DNA of 64,000 bases from Microbacterium memoriense (GCF_025398275.1 NZ_JAODOR010000004.1:124001-188000); one strand, 5' to 3'; shown: positions 1 through 8,942, counted from the stretch's first letter. Program-made: numbers and translations. The notes: a model not told the origin generated them from the letters alone.

Positions 1-33
1 AGGCATCCGGGCGACCCTCAGGGAAGCCTGCGG

Positions 34-39
34 TACGCT
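34..39 (+). promoter_or_regulatory. Possible -10 element of typA
   Basis: TACGCT lies about 70 bases before the typA start and fits the actinobacterial TAnnnT -10 pattern seen at many genes here. It would give a leader of about 65 bases ending in the AAGGA ribosome binding site. No convincing -35 is visible, so this is tentative. Confidence 0.35.
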
Positions 40-110
40 GAAGTGCGCATGTCTCGCGTTTTCCGTGGACAGCGATCGACTTTCTCTCCCCACTCGGCAA
101 GGACACTTCC

Positions 111-2024
111 ATGGCGCACGCCCTCCGTTCGGACCTCCGCAACGTCGCAATCGTCGCGCACGTCGACCACGGCAAGACCACGCTCGTCGACGCGATGCTC
201 CGCCAGACCGGCTCTTTCGGCTCGCACGAGCACATGGAAGAGCGTGCGATGGACTCCAACGACCTCGAGCGTGAAAAGGGCATCACGATCCTCGCCAAGA
301 ACACGGCGATCACCTACAAAGGCAAGCACGCCGACGGCAAAGAGATCACGATCAACGTGATCGACACTCCGGGCCACGCCGACTTCGGTGGCGAGGTCGA
401 GCGCGGTCTGTCGATGGTCGACGGTGTGGTGTTGCTCGTCGATGCCTCGGAAGGCCCGTTGCCTCAGACCCGCTTCGTCCTGCGCAAGGCGCTCGAGTCG
501 AAGCTCCCCGTCATCCTGCTGGTCAACAAGACAGACCGCCCCGACGCCCGCATCGCGGAGGTCGAGGAAGAAGCGCACGACCTGCTGTTGGGCCTGGCCT
601 CCGACCTCGTCGACGATGTGCCCGATCTCGACGTCGACGCACTGCTCGACGTGCCCGTCGTCTATGCGTCCGGCCGCGCCGGTGCCGCCTCGGCCAACCG
701 CCCCGAGGATGGCTCGCTGCCCGACAACGACGACCTCGAGCCGCTGTTCGACGCGATCCTCAAGCACGTTCCCGCTCCCGCGTACGACGACGAGGCGCCG
801 TTGCAGGCGTGGGTCACGAACCTCGACTCGAGCCCGTTCCTCGGCCGCCTTGCGCTTCTGCGCGTCTTCAACGGCACCCTGAAGAAGGGCCAGACCGTCG
901 CCTGGGTTCGCGCCGACGGCACAACCAGCAACGCGCGTATCACGGAGCTCCTGAAGACTCGCGCGCTCGACCGCTACCCCGCCGAATCGGCGGGCCCCGG
1001 CGACATCGTCGCCATCGCAGGCTTCGAGAACATCACGATCGGTGAGACGATCGCCGACCCCGAGGACGTCCGCCCGCTGCCGGCGATCACGGTCGACGAC
1101 CCCGCCATCTCGATGACGATCGGCACAAACACGTCGCCGCTGATGGGCAAGGTCAAGGGGCACAAGCTCACCGCGCGCATGGTCAAGGACCGTCTCGACA
1201 AGGAGCTCATCGGCAACGTCTCGCTCAAGGTCGTCGACATCGGACGTCCGGATGCGTGGGAAGTCCAGGGCCGTGGTGAGCTGGCCCTCGCCATCCTCGT
1301 CGAGAACATGCGTCGCGAAGGTTTCGAGCTCACGGTGGGTAAGCCCCAGGTGGTCACGAAGAAGGTCGACGGTAAGACGTACGAGCCGTTCGAACACCTG
1401 ACGATCGACACCCCCGAAGAGCACCTCGGCGCGATCACGCAGCTCCTGGCGAACCGCAAGGGCCGCATGGAGAACATGACCAACCACGGCACCGGCTGGG
1501 TGCGCATGGAGTTCATCGTCCCCTCGCGCGGTCTCATCGGTTTCCGGAGCGAGTTCCTCACGACGACTCGCGGTACCGGTATCGCGAACGCGATCTCGCA
1601 CGGCTACGAGCCCTGGGCCGGTCAGATCACCACGCGTCAGAACGGCTCGATCGTCGCTGACCGCATGGGTGTCGTCACCCCGTTCGCGATGATCGCGCTG
1701 CAGGAGCGCATGTCGTTCTTCGTGCAGCCCACGCAGGAGGTCTACGAGGGCATGGTCATCGGCGAGAACTCGCGCGCCGACGACATGGACGTCAACATCA
1801 CGAAGGAGAAGAAGCTCACCAACATGCGTGCGGCGAGCTCCGACACCTTCGAATCGATGACCCCTCCGCGCCTGCTGACCCTCGAGGAGAGCCTCGAGTT
1901 CGCCCGCGACGACGAGTGTGTCGAGGTGACCCCCGAGGTCGTCCGCATCCGCAAGGTGAACCTGGACGCGACCGAGCGTGGCCGTGCCGCATCGCGTCTG
2001 AAGCGCCAGGATGCCGGCGCCTGA
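111..2024 (+). CDS. typA: Ribosome-associated GTPase TypA/BipA
   Basis: Translational GTPase of the TypA/BipA family, which binds ribosomes and helps translation and subunit assembly under stress or cold. The G1 loop AHVDHGKTT is at residues 16-24, [10 protein letters not shown] starts at 85 and NKTD is at 139-142. EF-G-like domains follow, then the family-specific C-terminal domain with GLIGFRSEF near 474. The length of 637 aa is normal. The ATG start has AAGGA twelve bases upstream. It is transcribed alone and converges on the DUF2200 gene, with six bases between the two stop codons. Confidence 0.97.
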   Translation: MAHALRSDLRNVAIVAHVDHGKTTLVDAMLRQTGSFGSHEHMEERAMDSNDLEREKGITILAKNTAITYKGKHADGKEITINVIDTPGHADFGGEVERGLSMVDGVVLLVDASEGPLPQTRFVLRKALESKLPVILLVNKTDRPDARIAEVEEEAHDLLLGLASDLVDDVPDLDVDALLDVPVVYASGRAGAASANRPEDGSLPDNDDLEPLFDAILKHVPAPAYDDEAPLQAWVTNLDSSPFLGRLALLRVFNGTLKKGQTVAWVRADGTTSNARITELLKTRALDRYPAESAGPGDIVAIAGFENITIGETIADPEDVRPLPAITVDDPAISMTIGTNTSPLMGKVKGHKLTARMVKDRLDKELIGNVSLKVVDIGRPDAWEVQGRGELALAILVENMRREGFELTVGKPQVVTKKVDGKTYEPFEHLTIDTPEEHLGAITQLLANRKGRMENMTNHGTGWVRMEFIVPSRGLIGFRSEFLTTTRGTGIANAISHGYEPWAGQITTRQNGSIVADRMGVVTPFAMIALQERMSFFVQPTQEVYEGMVIGENSRADDMDVNITKEKKLTNMRAASSDTFESMTPPRLLTLEESLEFARDDECVEVTPEVVRIRKVNLDATERGRAASRLKRQDAGA

Positions 2025-2030
2025 CCTGCG

Positions 2031-2375
2031 TCAGGGCGCGCGGAGGATCTTCGTCATCGCCTTGCCACGGGCGACCTCGTCGACCAACAGGTCGAGGTAG
2101 CGGATCTTCTGCATGAGCGGGTCTTCGACCTCGTGAACGCGGATGCCGCAGATCACCCCGGTGATCAGCGACGCATTCGGGTTGAGGGTCGCCGCGGCGA
2201 AGAAGTCCTCGAACGTCGTGCCCTGAGCGAGATGCGCGTCGAGTTCGGTCGGGGAGTACCCCGTCAGCCACTGCGTGACTTCGTCGACCTCGGCCTTCGT
2301 GTGGCCTTTGCGCTCCGCCTTGGCGACGTAGTGGACGTAGACCGAGGCGACACTCATTCCGAAGATCCTGCTCAT
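2031..2375 (-). CDS. DUF2200 family protein
   Basis: A 114-aa soluble protein whose N-terminus [13 protein letters not shown] and central [16 protein letters not shown] identify the DUF2200 family, which has no assigned biochemical role. The frame stays open 12 codons further upstream, but the family motif begins at the ATG at 2375, so I start there. No signal peptide or membrane segment is visible. It lies convergent to typA. In related genomes I remember a mycothiol deacetylase (mshB) near this position; none is present here. Confidence 0.8.
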   Translation of the reverse strand: MSRIFGMSVASVYVHYVAKAERKGHTKAEVDEVTQWLTGYSPTELDAHLAQGTTFEDFFAAATLNPNASLITGVICGIRVHEVEDPLMQKIRYLDLLVDEVARGKAMTKILRAP

Positions 2376-2471
2376 GCGTGCCAGGGTAATCGTTGACGGA
2401 ATGCCTTGCACGCCGTCTCACCGCGGATGCCCCGTCGCACACACAGCAGGGTGGGGCGCGGGCCGGGCGCC

Positions 2472-2477
2472 TAGACT
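2472..2477 (+). promoter_or_regulatory. -10 element, leaderless start of the DUF6113 gene
   Basis: TAGACT ends six bases before the GTG at 2484. Transcription would begin at or next to the start codon, giving a leaderless mRNA; no Shine-Dalgarno sequence is present. Confidence 0.65.
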
Positions 2478-2483
2478 TTAGGC

Positions 2484-2912
2484 GTGGAGTTTTCTTGGGC
2501 ACGCTTCGGGACGTGGGCGATCGCCCTTGTGATCGGCGTGGTCTACGGCATCGCCGGCACGATCGGCCAGGCGGCATCGTGGGGGTGGTTCCCGCTCGGG
2601 CTGGTGGTCGCCGTCGTCGGCGTCGGCGCGCTCCTCGCAGCCGTCCGTCTACTGACGGCCGACCGATGGGCCACACTCGCGACAGCGATGGGCGCGATGC
2701 TCTCGACCCTCGTGTTCTCGGGACGAGGTCCCGGCGGCTCGGTCGTCGTGCCGGCTCCGGAGGACGGCGCTTTGTCGACGGGGATCATCTGGACGCTTGC
2801 CGTGCCGATCATCGCGGCGATCGTGATCGCCTGGCCATCGGTGCCGATTCGGACCGTCGCAGATGACGCGGACATGACGGTCACGCCCGGGGACGGGTCA
2901 CCCACGAACTAG
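2484..2912 (+). CDS. DUF6113 family membrane protein
   Basis: A 142-aa integral membrane protein with four predicted hydrophobic segments (about residues 10-27, 35-55, 65-80 and 100-118) and a short polar C-terminal tail. It resembles the small membrane protein that precedes fdxA in many actinobacteria (DUF6113); its function is unknown. The GTG start is supported by the adjacent -10 hexamer. Its TAG stop forms the first three bases of the fdxA -10 hexamer, so the two genes are tightly packed but can be expressed separately. Confidence 0.7.
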   Translation: MEFSWARFGTWAIALVIGVVYGIAGTIGQAASWGWFPLGLVVAVVGVGALLAAVRLLTADRWATLATAMGAMLSTLVFSGRGPGGSVVVPAPEDGALSTGIIWTLAVPIIAAIVIAWPSVPIRTVADDADMTVTPGDGSPTN

Positions 2913-2915
2913 ACT
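2910..2915 (+). promoter_or_regulatory. -10 element, leaderless start of fdxA
   Basis: TAGACT ends seven bases before the fdxA GTG at 2923. Its first three bases are the stop codon of the upstream gene. Confidence 0.65.
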
Positions 2916-2922
2916 GGAAGGC

Positions 2923-3243
2923 GTGACGTATGTGATCGCGCTTCCGTGTGTGGATGTGAAAGACCGAGCTTGCATCGACGAGTGCCCCGTCGACTGCATC
3001 TACGAGGGCGAGCGCTCCCTCTACATCCACCCCGATGAATGTGTCGACTGTGGCGCGTGCGAACCGGTCTGTCCGGTCGAGGCGATCTACTACGAAGATG
3101 ACCTCCCGAGCGAGTGGCAGGACTACTACACCGCGAACGTCGAGTTCTTCGAAGACATCGGATCGCCCGGCGGCGCGGCGAAGGTCGGCGTGATCGCAAA
3201 GGATCACCCCGTCATCTCCGCACTCCCTCCGCAGTCGCACTGA
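2923..3243 (+). CDS. fdxA: Seven-iron ferredoxin
   Basis: Small soluble electron carrier of the 7Fe FdxA/FdxC family (106 aa). Cysteines fall at 9, 17, 21, 25, 40, 43, 46 and 50. By the Azotobacter FdI pattern, C9, C17 and C50 bind a [3Fe-4S] cluster and C21, C40, C43 and C46 a [4Fe-4S] cluster, leaving C25 free. The C-terminus after residue 60 is the usual extension. The GTG start has a -10 hexamer seven bases upstream. Its TGA overlaps the dapC ATG (TGATG), so dapC is probably co-transcribed and translationally coupled. The electron-transfer partner is not evident locally. Confidence 0.93.
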   Translation: MTYVIALPCVDVKDRACIDECPVDCIYEGERSLYIHPDECVDCGACEPVCPVEAIYYEDDLPSEWQDYYTANVEFFEDIGSPGGAAKVGVIAKDHPVISALPPQSH

Positions 3244-4349
3244 TGGCCGTCCGCGACCTCGACGACTATCCGTGGGATGCCGTCGCCCCCTACGCGCACA
3301 CGGCTCGCTCGCACCCGGACGGTCTCGTCGATCTGTCGATCGGGTCCCCCGTCGACCCCACGCCGGCGGTCGTGGTCGCGGCGATCACGACGGCCACTGA
3401 TGCGCACGCGTACCCGCAGACCGTGGGGACGCCCGCCCTCCGGGAAGCGATCGTCGCCTGGTATGCCCGGCGGCGTGGCATCGACGGCCTCTCGGTCGAC
3501 GACGTGCTCCCCACGGTGGGATCCAAAGAACTCGTGGCACTTCTGCCCCTGCTCCTGGACATCACGGTGGGCGATATCGTCGTGCACCCGCGCGCGGCGT
3601 ATCCGACCTACGCGGTCGGCGCGAAGCTCGTCGGTGCGACCCCGGTCGCGACGGACGATCCCGCGTCCTGGCCCGAGGGTACGAAGCTCGTCTGGCTGAA
3701 TTCGCCGGGTAATCCGGATGGCCGCGTCCTCGGAGTCGACGACTACCGCGCCGCCGTGGCGCGTGCGCGCGAGCTCGGAGCCGTGATCGCCTCGGACGAG
3801 TGCTACGCCGAGCTGGGCTGGGAGGGGGAGTGGGCATCCGCGCGGGTGCCCAGCATCCTGGACCCGCGGGTCACGGACGGCGACCGTTCGGGGCTCCTCT
3901 CCGTGTACTCGCTGAGCAAGCAGTCCAATCTCGCCGGCTATCGTGCCGCGTTCGTCGCGGGTGACGGCACCCTGATCGCCCGACTGCTGACGGCCCGCAA
4001 GCACCTCGGTCTCATGCTGCCGGGGCCCGTGCAGGCCGCGATGACCGCCGCGCTCGGGGACGACGCGCACGTCCAGACGCAGAGAGAGCTGTACCGCGCC
4101 CGCCGCGAGGCGCTTCGCCCGGCGCTCGAGAACGCAGGATTCCGCATCGACCACTCCGAGGGCGGCCTGTATCTCTGGGCGACGGAGGGCGAGGATGCCT
4201 GGGTCAGCATGGGGCGGCTCGCGGAGCGCGGCATCCTCGCGGGTCCCGGACACTTCTACGGCTCGCACTTCCCGCAGCACGTGCGGTTCTCGCTGACGGC
4301 GACCGACGAGCGCATCGCCGAAGCGGCACGACGGCTCGCGGATTCGTAG
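3243..4349 (+). CDS. dapC: Succinyldiaminopimelate aminotransferase
   Basis: PLP-dependent class I/II aminotransferase of 368 aa that converts N-succinyl-2-amino-6-ketopimelate to N-succinyl-LL-diaminopimelate in lysine and peptidoglycan synthesis. SLSKQSNLAGYR contains the PLP lysine, and the family signatures GSKELVALLP and NSPGNPDGRV are present. The position right after fdxA is the conserved actinobacterial arrangement, and dapD and dapE lie 3.6-6.8 kb downstream. The frame is open further upstream, but that part overlaps fdxA; the ATG at 3243 starts the family N-terminus. Confidence 0.93.
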   Translation: MAVRDLDDYPWDAVAPYAHTARSHPDGLVDLSIGSPVDPTPAVVVAAITTATDAHAYPQTVGTPALREAIVAWYARRRGIDGLSVDDVLPTVGSKELVALLPLLLDITVGDIVVHPRAAYPTYAVGAKLVGATPVATDDPASWPEGTKLVWLNSPGNPDGRVLGVDDYRAAVARARELGAVIASDECYAELGWEGEWASARVPSILDPRVTDGDRSGLLSVYSLSKQSNLAGYRAAFVAGDGTLIARLLTARKHLGLMLPGPVQAAMTAALGDDAHVQTQRELYRARREALRPALENAGFRIDHSEGGLYLWATEGEDAWVSMGRLAERGILAGPGHFYGSHFPQHVRFSLTATDERIAEAARRLADS

Positions 4350-4409
4350 GGATCCTCCTCTCACATCCGGCATCCTTTGGGGCGGATCGGAGTAGGCCCG
4401 AGTGGCCGC

Positions 4410-4415
4410 TAGGCT
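4410..4415 (+). promoter_or_regulatory. -10 element of gltA
   Basis: TAGGCT lies 32 bases before the gltA GTG. Unlike most promoters in this window it leaves a leader of about 25 bases with a strong ribosome binding site, AAGGAGG, near 4437-4443. Confidence 0.6.
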
Positions 4416-4447
4416 GTAAAGACCCCCAGAGAACGCAAGGAGGCTTC

Positions 4448-5743
4448 GTGACCGATACGGGAAACCCCCAGATGGCCACTGTCACAGTCGGTGACAGGAC
4501 CGCCCAGCTGCCGATTCTGGCAGGTTCCGAAGGGGTCCCGAGCGTCGACTTCTCGACGTTCACGAAGCAGACCGGTCACACGAGTCTGGATTACGGCTTC
4601 GTCAACACGGCGGCGACCAAATCGGCGATCACCTACATCGACGGCGATGAGGGAATCCTCCGATACCGCGGGTACCCGATCGAGCAGCTCGCCCAGGGCA
4701 GCACGTATCTCGAGGTCGCGTGGTTGCTGCTGTACGGGAACCTCCCCACCGCCGACCAGCTCGGCGACTGGGACGACAAGATCCGGCACCACACGCTGCT
4801 GCACGAAGACCTGAAGCGGTTCTTCTCCTCGCTGCCGCACACGGCGCACCCCATGTCGGTGCTATCCGCGGCGACGGCTGCGCTGTCGACGTACTACGAG
4901 GGCCAGTCAGATCCGAACAACCCCGAGCACGTCGAGCTCAACACGATCCGCTTGCTGGCCAAGCTTCCCGTGATCGCGGCCTACGCGCACAAGAAGAGCA
5001 TCGGCCAGGCGTTCCTGTATCCCGACAACACGCTCAGCTTCGTCGACAACTTCCTGAAGCTCAACTTCGGCAACCTCGCCGAGGTCTACCAGGTCAACCC
5101 CGTCACGTCGCGTGCCCTCGAGCGGTTGCTGATCCTGCACGAAGACCACGAGCAGAACGCGTCGACGTCGACCGTGCGTCTCGTCGGATCGACCGGGGCG
5201 AATCAGTTCTCCTCGATCTCGGCGGGCATCAACGCGCTGTACGGCCCGTTGCACGGCGGCGCGAACGAGGCCGTGCTCGACATGCTGGCGCGCATCCGCG
5301 ATTCGGGTGAGAGCGTCGAGCGCTTCGTCGAACGTGTAAAGAACAAGGAAGACGGCGTGAAGCTCATGGGCTTCGGGCACCGCGTCTACAAGAACTACGA
5401 TCCGCGTGCGAAGCTCGTCAAGGAGTCCGCCGACGAGGTCCTCACCGAACTCGGTGTGCACGACCCGCTGCTCGATCTCGCGAAAGAGCTCGAGGAGATC
5501 GCGCTCAACGACGACTACTTCCGCGAGCGTCGCCTGTACCCGAACGTCGATTTCTACACGGGCGTGATCTACAAGGCGATGGGTTTCCCGACGCGCATGT
5601 TCACGCCGCTGTTCGCGATCGGCCGTCTGCCGGGCTGGCTCGCGCACTGGACCGAGATGCAGAACGATCCGCAGACGAAGATCGGTCGCCCCCAGCAGCT
5701 GTACGTCGGCTCCGGCGCCCGGGACTACCCCGGCGCGAGCTGA
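4448..5743 (+). CDS. gltA: Citrate synthase (type II)
   Basis: Condenses acetyl-CoA and oxaloacetate to citrate, the entry step of the TCA cycle. The 431-aa length is that of the hexameric type II enzyme. Catalytic regions are visible: LHGGANEAV (His), FGHRVYKNYDPRA (His) and PNVDFYTGV (Asp). The GTG start is preceded by AAGGAGG at good spacing. It is a single gene with its own promoter, followed by a cluster of inverted repeats that should end transcription. Confidence 0.97.
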   Translation: MTDTGNPQMATVTVGDRTAQLPILAGSEGVPSVDFSTFTKQTGHTSLDYGFVNTAATKSAITYIDGDEGILRYRGYPIEQLAQGSTYLEVAWLLLYGNLPTADQLGDWDDKIRHHTLLHEDLKRFFSSLPHTAHPMSVLSAATAALSTYYEGQSDPNNPEHVELNTIRLLAKLPVIAAYAHKKSIGQAFLYPDNTLSFVDNFLKLNFGNLAEVYQVNPVTSRALERLLILHEDHEQNASTSTVRLVGSTGANQFSSISAGINALYGPLHGGANEAVLDMLARIRDSGESVERFVERVKNKEDGVKLMGFGHRVYKNYDPRAKLVKESADEVLTELGVHDPLLDLAKELEEIALNDDYFRERRLYPNVDFYTGVIYKAMGFPTRMFTPLFAIGRLPGWLAHWTEMQNDPQTKIGRPQQLYVGSGARDYPGAS

Positions 5744-5745
5744 GG

Positions 5746-5803
5746 CGCGGGCGCTCCGGCGCGCGGACTCCGCGCCCGCGATCTGTGCGTGCTCCGCGCA
5801 GAT
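5746..5803 (+). terminator. Two consecutive hairpins after gltA
   Basis: The first hairpin pairs CGCGGGCGC with its near-complement ending at about 5780 (nine base pairs). The second pairs ATCTGTGCG with CGCGCAGAT (5781-5803). Neither is followed by a T-run, as is usual in high-GC actinobacteria. Confidence 0.5.
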
Positions 5804-5811
5804 TAGGACAA

Positions 5812-5831
5812 TGTCATCAGATTCGGATGCG
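5812..5831 (+). repeat. Left copy of a 20-bp repeat flanking an orphan gene
   Basis: TGTCATCAGATTCGGATGCG differs by one base from the copy at 7025-7044. The two copies bracket the gene at 5935-7047. Confidence 0.75.
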
Positions 5832-5855
5832 GGAGCGCTCCCGCATCCGAATCTG
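5818..5855. repeat. Perfect 38-bp palindrome
   Basis: Two 19-base arms (CAGATTCGGATGCGGGAGC and its exact reverse complement) with no spacer. It could be a bidirectional terminator, a protein-binding site or a REP-like element. Its outer part shares CAGATTCGGATGCG with the right-hand repeat at 7031-7044. Confidence 0.85.
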
Positions 5856-5934
5856 TTCACTCCGTCCGATTCCGGTCCCTCGATCCACATCCGGGGACGG
5901 CGGACGGTCCCTCGTTTCATGGCAGGATCGCGGA

Positions 5935-7047
5935 ATGAGTGATGACCTCCTGGCAGGGCCCCGCGGACGCAGGATCTGTCTCGAGCTGGCGCGAGAGGTC
6001 GACGAGCGCGCGCGGCACGCGCTGTTCGAGCTGGAGTACAACGCGGATGTCGCCGCCGGGGCGTCGATCGTGCGCTTCGGGTGGACCGACGACGGCGGCA
6101 CGTTCGAATCCCGCGGTCCGATGGACACAACGGCATCCACCGGCGACCTCGCCGCGCTCATCCGCTCGCTTCCGCCCGTCGAGCTGACCGCGCCCGTCAT
6201 CGACGAAGCGCTGCGACGCTCGGTCGACTTCGCGCGGTACTGGCAGTCGCCCGACGGCGCCGACCTCGTGGCCGCCGATCCCGACGTCTGCGCCGCGCTC
6301 ACCGCGATCGCGGCGCAGGTGACCTCCCATCCCGCGGCCGAGTGGTGGACGCGCGACCGGACCGAGAGACAGTGGGCCGTGGAGTTCGACTCCGCCGGAG
6401 ACCTCTCGCCGTTCGCACTCCCGGTGGATGCCGCGGCGCGGTGGAGCGACTCGACCCGCGCCGAGGAGGAACAGGCGGCGCGGGAGCGGCCGACCGACCC
6501 GGCGGCGAACGTCAGCGGCCACTGGTGGTCGCACCCGAGGGGTGCGCCGCACACGACGGGGGAGCGGCCGGACGGTGTGCCCACCGGCATCCCCTACGTC
6601 GAAGACGGCTTCGGGTGGACGCGTGCCGTGGCGATTCCCGTCGCCGGAGGGGGTCGCACCTACGAGATCCGCTCCGAGCGCGACTGGGCGGAGCTCTGCC
6701 GCCGGTATCCCCTGGAAGTCACCGCGAGTCGCCGCCATGATTGGTATCGGACGACCGGACGGGCGGGCAGGTGGCTCTTGCCGGACTGGGGGCGCGTGGC
6801 GGGCGAGTGGGATGCGGTCCACCTCACCGCGTGGGCCTACCTGACGGCCGCAACCCGAGAGATCGTCGTCGACGACGAGTATTCCTCGGTCATCGGCGGG
6901 TGGGCGCCCGACGAGACCTACTGGCTCAGTGGGCTCGTGCGTCCGGGTGCCGGGCCGCCCGTCGTGTGGACGGCCGAGGACCCGGTCGGCCCCTGGCATC
7001 GCGGGGCGCCACGGATTCGGGGATTGTCACCAGATTCGGATGCGTGA
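5935..7047 (+). CDS. Conserved hypothetical protein, tryptophan-rich
   Basis: A 370-aa protein with no domain I can name. It contains 19 tryptophans, mostly in the second half, where motifs such as GHWWSHP, PYVEDGFGWTR, GRWLLPDWGRVAGEWD and APDETYWL occur; similar C-terminal motifs exist in uncharacterised streptomycete proteins. There is no signal peptide or membrane segment. The ATG at 5935 is the best start: upstream codons in this frame run into the palindromic repeat. The last five codons and stop lie inside or beside the right-hand repeat copy. It stands alone between gltA and ppk2, so its role is unknown. Confidence 0.65.
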   Translation: MSDDLLAGPRGRRICLELAREVDERARHALFELEYNADVAAGASIVRFGWTDDGGTFESRGPMDTTASTGDLAALIRSLPPVELTAPVIDEALRRSVDFARYWQSPDGADLVAADPDVCAALTAIAAQVTSHPAAEWWTRDRTERQWAVEFDSAGDLSPFALPVDAAARWSDSTRAEEEQAARERPTDPAANVSGHWWSHPRGAPHTTGERPDGVPTGIPYVEDGFGWTRAVAIPVAGGGRTYEIRSERDWAELCRRYPLEVTASRRHDWYRTTGRAGRWLLPDWGRVAGEWDAVHLTAWAYLTAATREIVVDDEYSSVIGGWAPDETYWLSGLVRPGAGPPVVWTAEDPVGPWHRGAPRIRGLSPDSDA

Positions 7048-7088
7048 CGCCTTCGCCATCCGAATCCACGGCATCCATCCGAATCCGG
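7025..7088. repeat. Right copy of the flanking repeat with imperfect hairpin
   Basis: TGTCACCAGATTCGGATGCG (7025-7044) matches 5812-5831 at 19 of 20 positions. ATTCGGATG here can pair with CATCCGAAT about 14 bases downstream, and a further CATCCGAAT copy follows. It covers the end of the orphan gene and probably also serves as a convergent terminator with ppk2. Confidence 0.65.
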
Positions 7089-7116
7089 TGCACGCGGGTG
7101 AGTGTCGTGCGCCGGC

Positions 7117-7920
7117 CTACTCGGCGGCTCTGAGCTTTGCGGCGTAGTCGGGCACGTAGTTCTGCGCCTCGCGCGGCGGACGCTCGTACCCACCGGAGGG
7201 CGGGCGCGGGGGGATATCGATCGGCTCCCGCTCGACCAGCTCGTACGGCACCTGGGAGAGCAGATGGTGGATCATGTTGATCCGGCCGCGCCGCTTGTCT
7301 TCGTTGTCGACCTCGTGCCAGCGCGCTTCGGGGATGTCGGTGTGCACGAACATCGTGTCCTTCGCGCGGGAGTAATCTTCCCACTTCGTGATCGACAGGA
7401 CATCGGTGGGGGAGAGCTTCCACCGGCGCATCGGGTCGTCGTTGCGCGAGCGGAATCGCTGCTCCTGTTCGACGTCCGAAACACTGAACCAGTACTTCAG
7501 CAGGATGATGCCCTCTTCGACCAGCATCCGCTCGAAAATCGGGGCCTGGTGCAGGAAGCGGTGATACTGCGCGTTCGTGCAATAGCCCATGACATGCTCG
7601 ACTCCGGCCCGGTTGTACCAGGAGCGGTCCATCAGCACGATCTCGCCGGCCGCGGGCAGGTGCGCGATGTAGCGCTGGAAGTACCACTCGGTCTTCTCGC
7701 GCTCGGTTGGGGTCGGCAGCGCGACGATGCGCGTGACGCGGGAGTTGAGGTATTGCGAAACGCGGCTGATCGTCGAGCCCTTGCCCGCGGCGTCACGTCC
7801 CTCGAAAATGATCACGACACGCGCACCGGTCGCCTGCACCCACGCCTGCATATCGACCAACTGCGCCTGAAGCGCTTTGATCTCCCGCTCGTACAGCTTC
7901 TTCGGCATGCGCGTGGTCAT
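7117..7920 (-). CDS. ppk2: Polyphosphate kinase 2
   Basis: PPK2 family enzyme (267 aa) that transfers phosphate between polyphosphate and nucleotides in the cytoplasm. The Walker A-type motif GRDAAGKGST is near residue 41 and the lid/Walker B region LMDRSWYNRAGVEH near 96. YWFSVSDVEQEQRF and WKLSPTD are typical of the single-domain enzymes. The length fits one PPK2 domain. The sequence alone does not settle whether GDP, ADP or AMP is the preferred acceptor. It starts at the ATG next to a leaderless -10 and is not fused or overlapped with dapD. Confidence 0.92.
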   Translation of the reverse strand: MTTRMPKKLYEREIKALQAQLVDMQAWVQATGARVVIIFEGRDAAGKGSTISRVSQYLNSRVTRIVALPTPTEREKTEWYFQRYIAHLPAAGEIVLMDRSWYNRAGVEHVMGYCTNAQYHRFLHQAPIFERMLVEEGIILLKYWFSVSDVEQEQRFRSRNDDPMRRWKLSPTDVLSITKWEDYSRAKDTMFVHTDIPEARWHEVDNEDKRRGRINMIHHLLSQVPYELVEREPIDIPPRPPSGGYERPPREAQNYVPDYAAKLRAAE

Positions 7921-7926
7921 GGGCAG

Positions 7927-7932
7927 AGCCTA
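7927..7932 (-). promoter_or_regulatory. -10 element, leaderless start of ppk2
   Basis: Read on the minus strand this is TAGGCT, six bases before the ppk2 ATG at 7920. Confidence 0.6.
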
Positions 7933-7961
7933 GCCGTGTCGTGCGCACGCGCGCCCGGTGA

Positions 7962-8906
7962 TCAGGCGTGCAGGGCTTCGTTCAGTGTCACTCCGACGCC
8001 CGCGCGCCGGACCGCCTCGATCGCGCCGGTCAGTGAATTGCGGCGGAACAGGATGCCGTTCTGCCCGGACAGCTGCACGCCCTTGACCACGGGGTGCGTG
8101 CCGTCGTGGAGCGGCGGCTCCGACGCGAGGGAGATCTTCGAGCCGGCCGTGACGTACAGGCCCGCCTCGACGACACAGTCATCGCCGAGCGAGATGCCGA
8201 TACCCGCGTTCGCGCCGAGCAAGGTGCGCGAGCCGATTGAGACGCGGTGCGCGCCACCGCCGGACAGGGTGCCCATGATCGACGCGCCGCCGCCGATGTC
8301 GCTGCCGTCACCGACGACGACACCCTGCGAGATCCGTCCCTCGACCATCGAAGCGCCGACCGTACCGGCGTTGAAGTTGACGAAGCCTTCGTGCATGACG
8401 GTCGTGCCGGGAGCGAGGTGGGCGCCCAAGCGCACGCGCGATGCATCCGCGATCCGGACGCCGACAGGTGTGACGTAATCGGTCAGTCGGGGGAACTTGT
8501 CCAGGCCCTGCACCTGGATGCCGGCGCGCAGCAGGGAGCCGCGCAAGTGGCGGAGATCATCCGGGTGGACGGGTCCGGCGTTGGTCCACGCGACGTTCGG
8601 CAGATGCGCGAAGATCCCGGTGAGATTCAGCTCGTTCGGGGCGACGAGCAGGTGCGACAGCGCGTGCAGCCGCAGGTAGGCATCGCTCGTGCTGGTGGGG
8701 GCGGCATCCAGATCGATGTCGACGATGACGACCTCGGTGCGCACCGCGCGACGCTCGTCGTCATCGACGAGCGCATCGAGCTGCGCCGTGTCGACATCCT
8801 CGGGGGAGCGGCCGAGGGCCGGCTCCGGGAACCACGTATCCAACACGGTGCCGTCCTGCGAAATCGTCGCCAGTCCCGCGCCCCACACCCATCGCTGTTC
8901 AGTCAC
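7962..8906 (-). CDS. dapD: Tetrahydrodipicolinate N-succinyltransferase
   Basis: Transfers succinyl from succinyl-CoA to tetrahydrodipicolinate, the step before DapC in the lysine/meso-diaminopimelate pathway. The 314-aa protein has the N-terminal domain of the long actinobacterial DapD type and a left-handed beta-helix of hexapeptide repeats from about residue 165 (for example [15 protein letters not shown] and [19 protein letters not shown]). The GTG start is supported by TAGCCT six bases upstream. It is divergent from dapE, and the two promoters interlock. Confidence 0.95.
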   Translation of the reverse strand: MTEQRWVWGAGLATISQDGTVLDTWFPEPALGRSPEDVDTAQLDALVDDDERRAVRTEVVIVDIDLDAAPTSTSDAYLRLHALSHLLVAPNELNLTGIFAHLPNVAWTNAGPVHPDDLRHLRGSLLRAGIQVQGLDKFPRLTDYVTPVGVRIADASRVRLGAHLAPGTTVMHEGFVNFNAGTVGASMVEGRISQGVVVGDGSDIGGGASIMGTLSGGGAHRVSIGSRTLLGANAGIGISLGDDCVVEAGLYVTAGSKISLASEPPLHDGTHPVVKGVQLSGQNGILFRRNSLTGAIEAVRRAGVGVTLNEALHA

Positions 8907-8912
8907 CCCACC

Positions 8913-8918
8913 AGGCTA
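8913..8918 (-). promoter_or_regulatory. -10 element of dapD
   Basis: TAGCCT on the minus strand, six bases before the dapD GTG. It occupies the position expected for the -35 of the opposing dapE promoter. Confidence 0.6.
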
Positions 8919-8936
8919 GCGGGCGAGGCGGCTCGA

Positions 8937-8942
8937 TAGACT
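8937..8942 (+). promoter_or_regulatory. -10 element of dapE
   Basis: TAGACT, seven bases before the dapE ATG at 8950. It occupies the position expected for the -35 of the opposing dapD promoter. Confidence 0.6.

Noticed and set aside
18..1601. Long open frame (527 codons) antisense to typA
   Set aside because: High-GC codon usage in typA opens this frame; it has no family motif, and typA is unmistakable.
5819..7088. Mobile element ends around the orphan gene
   Set aside because: No transposase, no terminal inverted-repeat pair at both ends and no target duplication; only direct repeats and hairpins are seen, so I report it as repeats, not as an insertion sequence.
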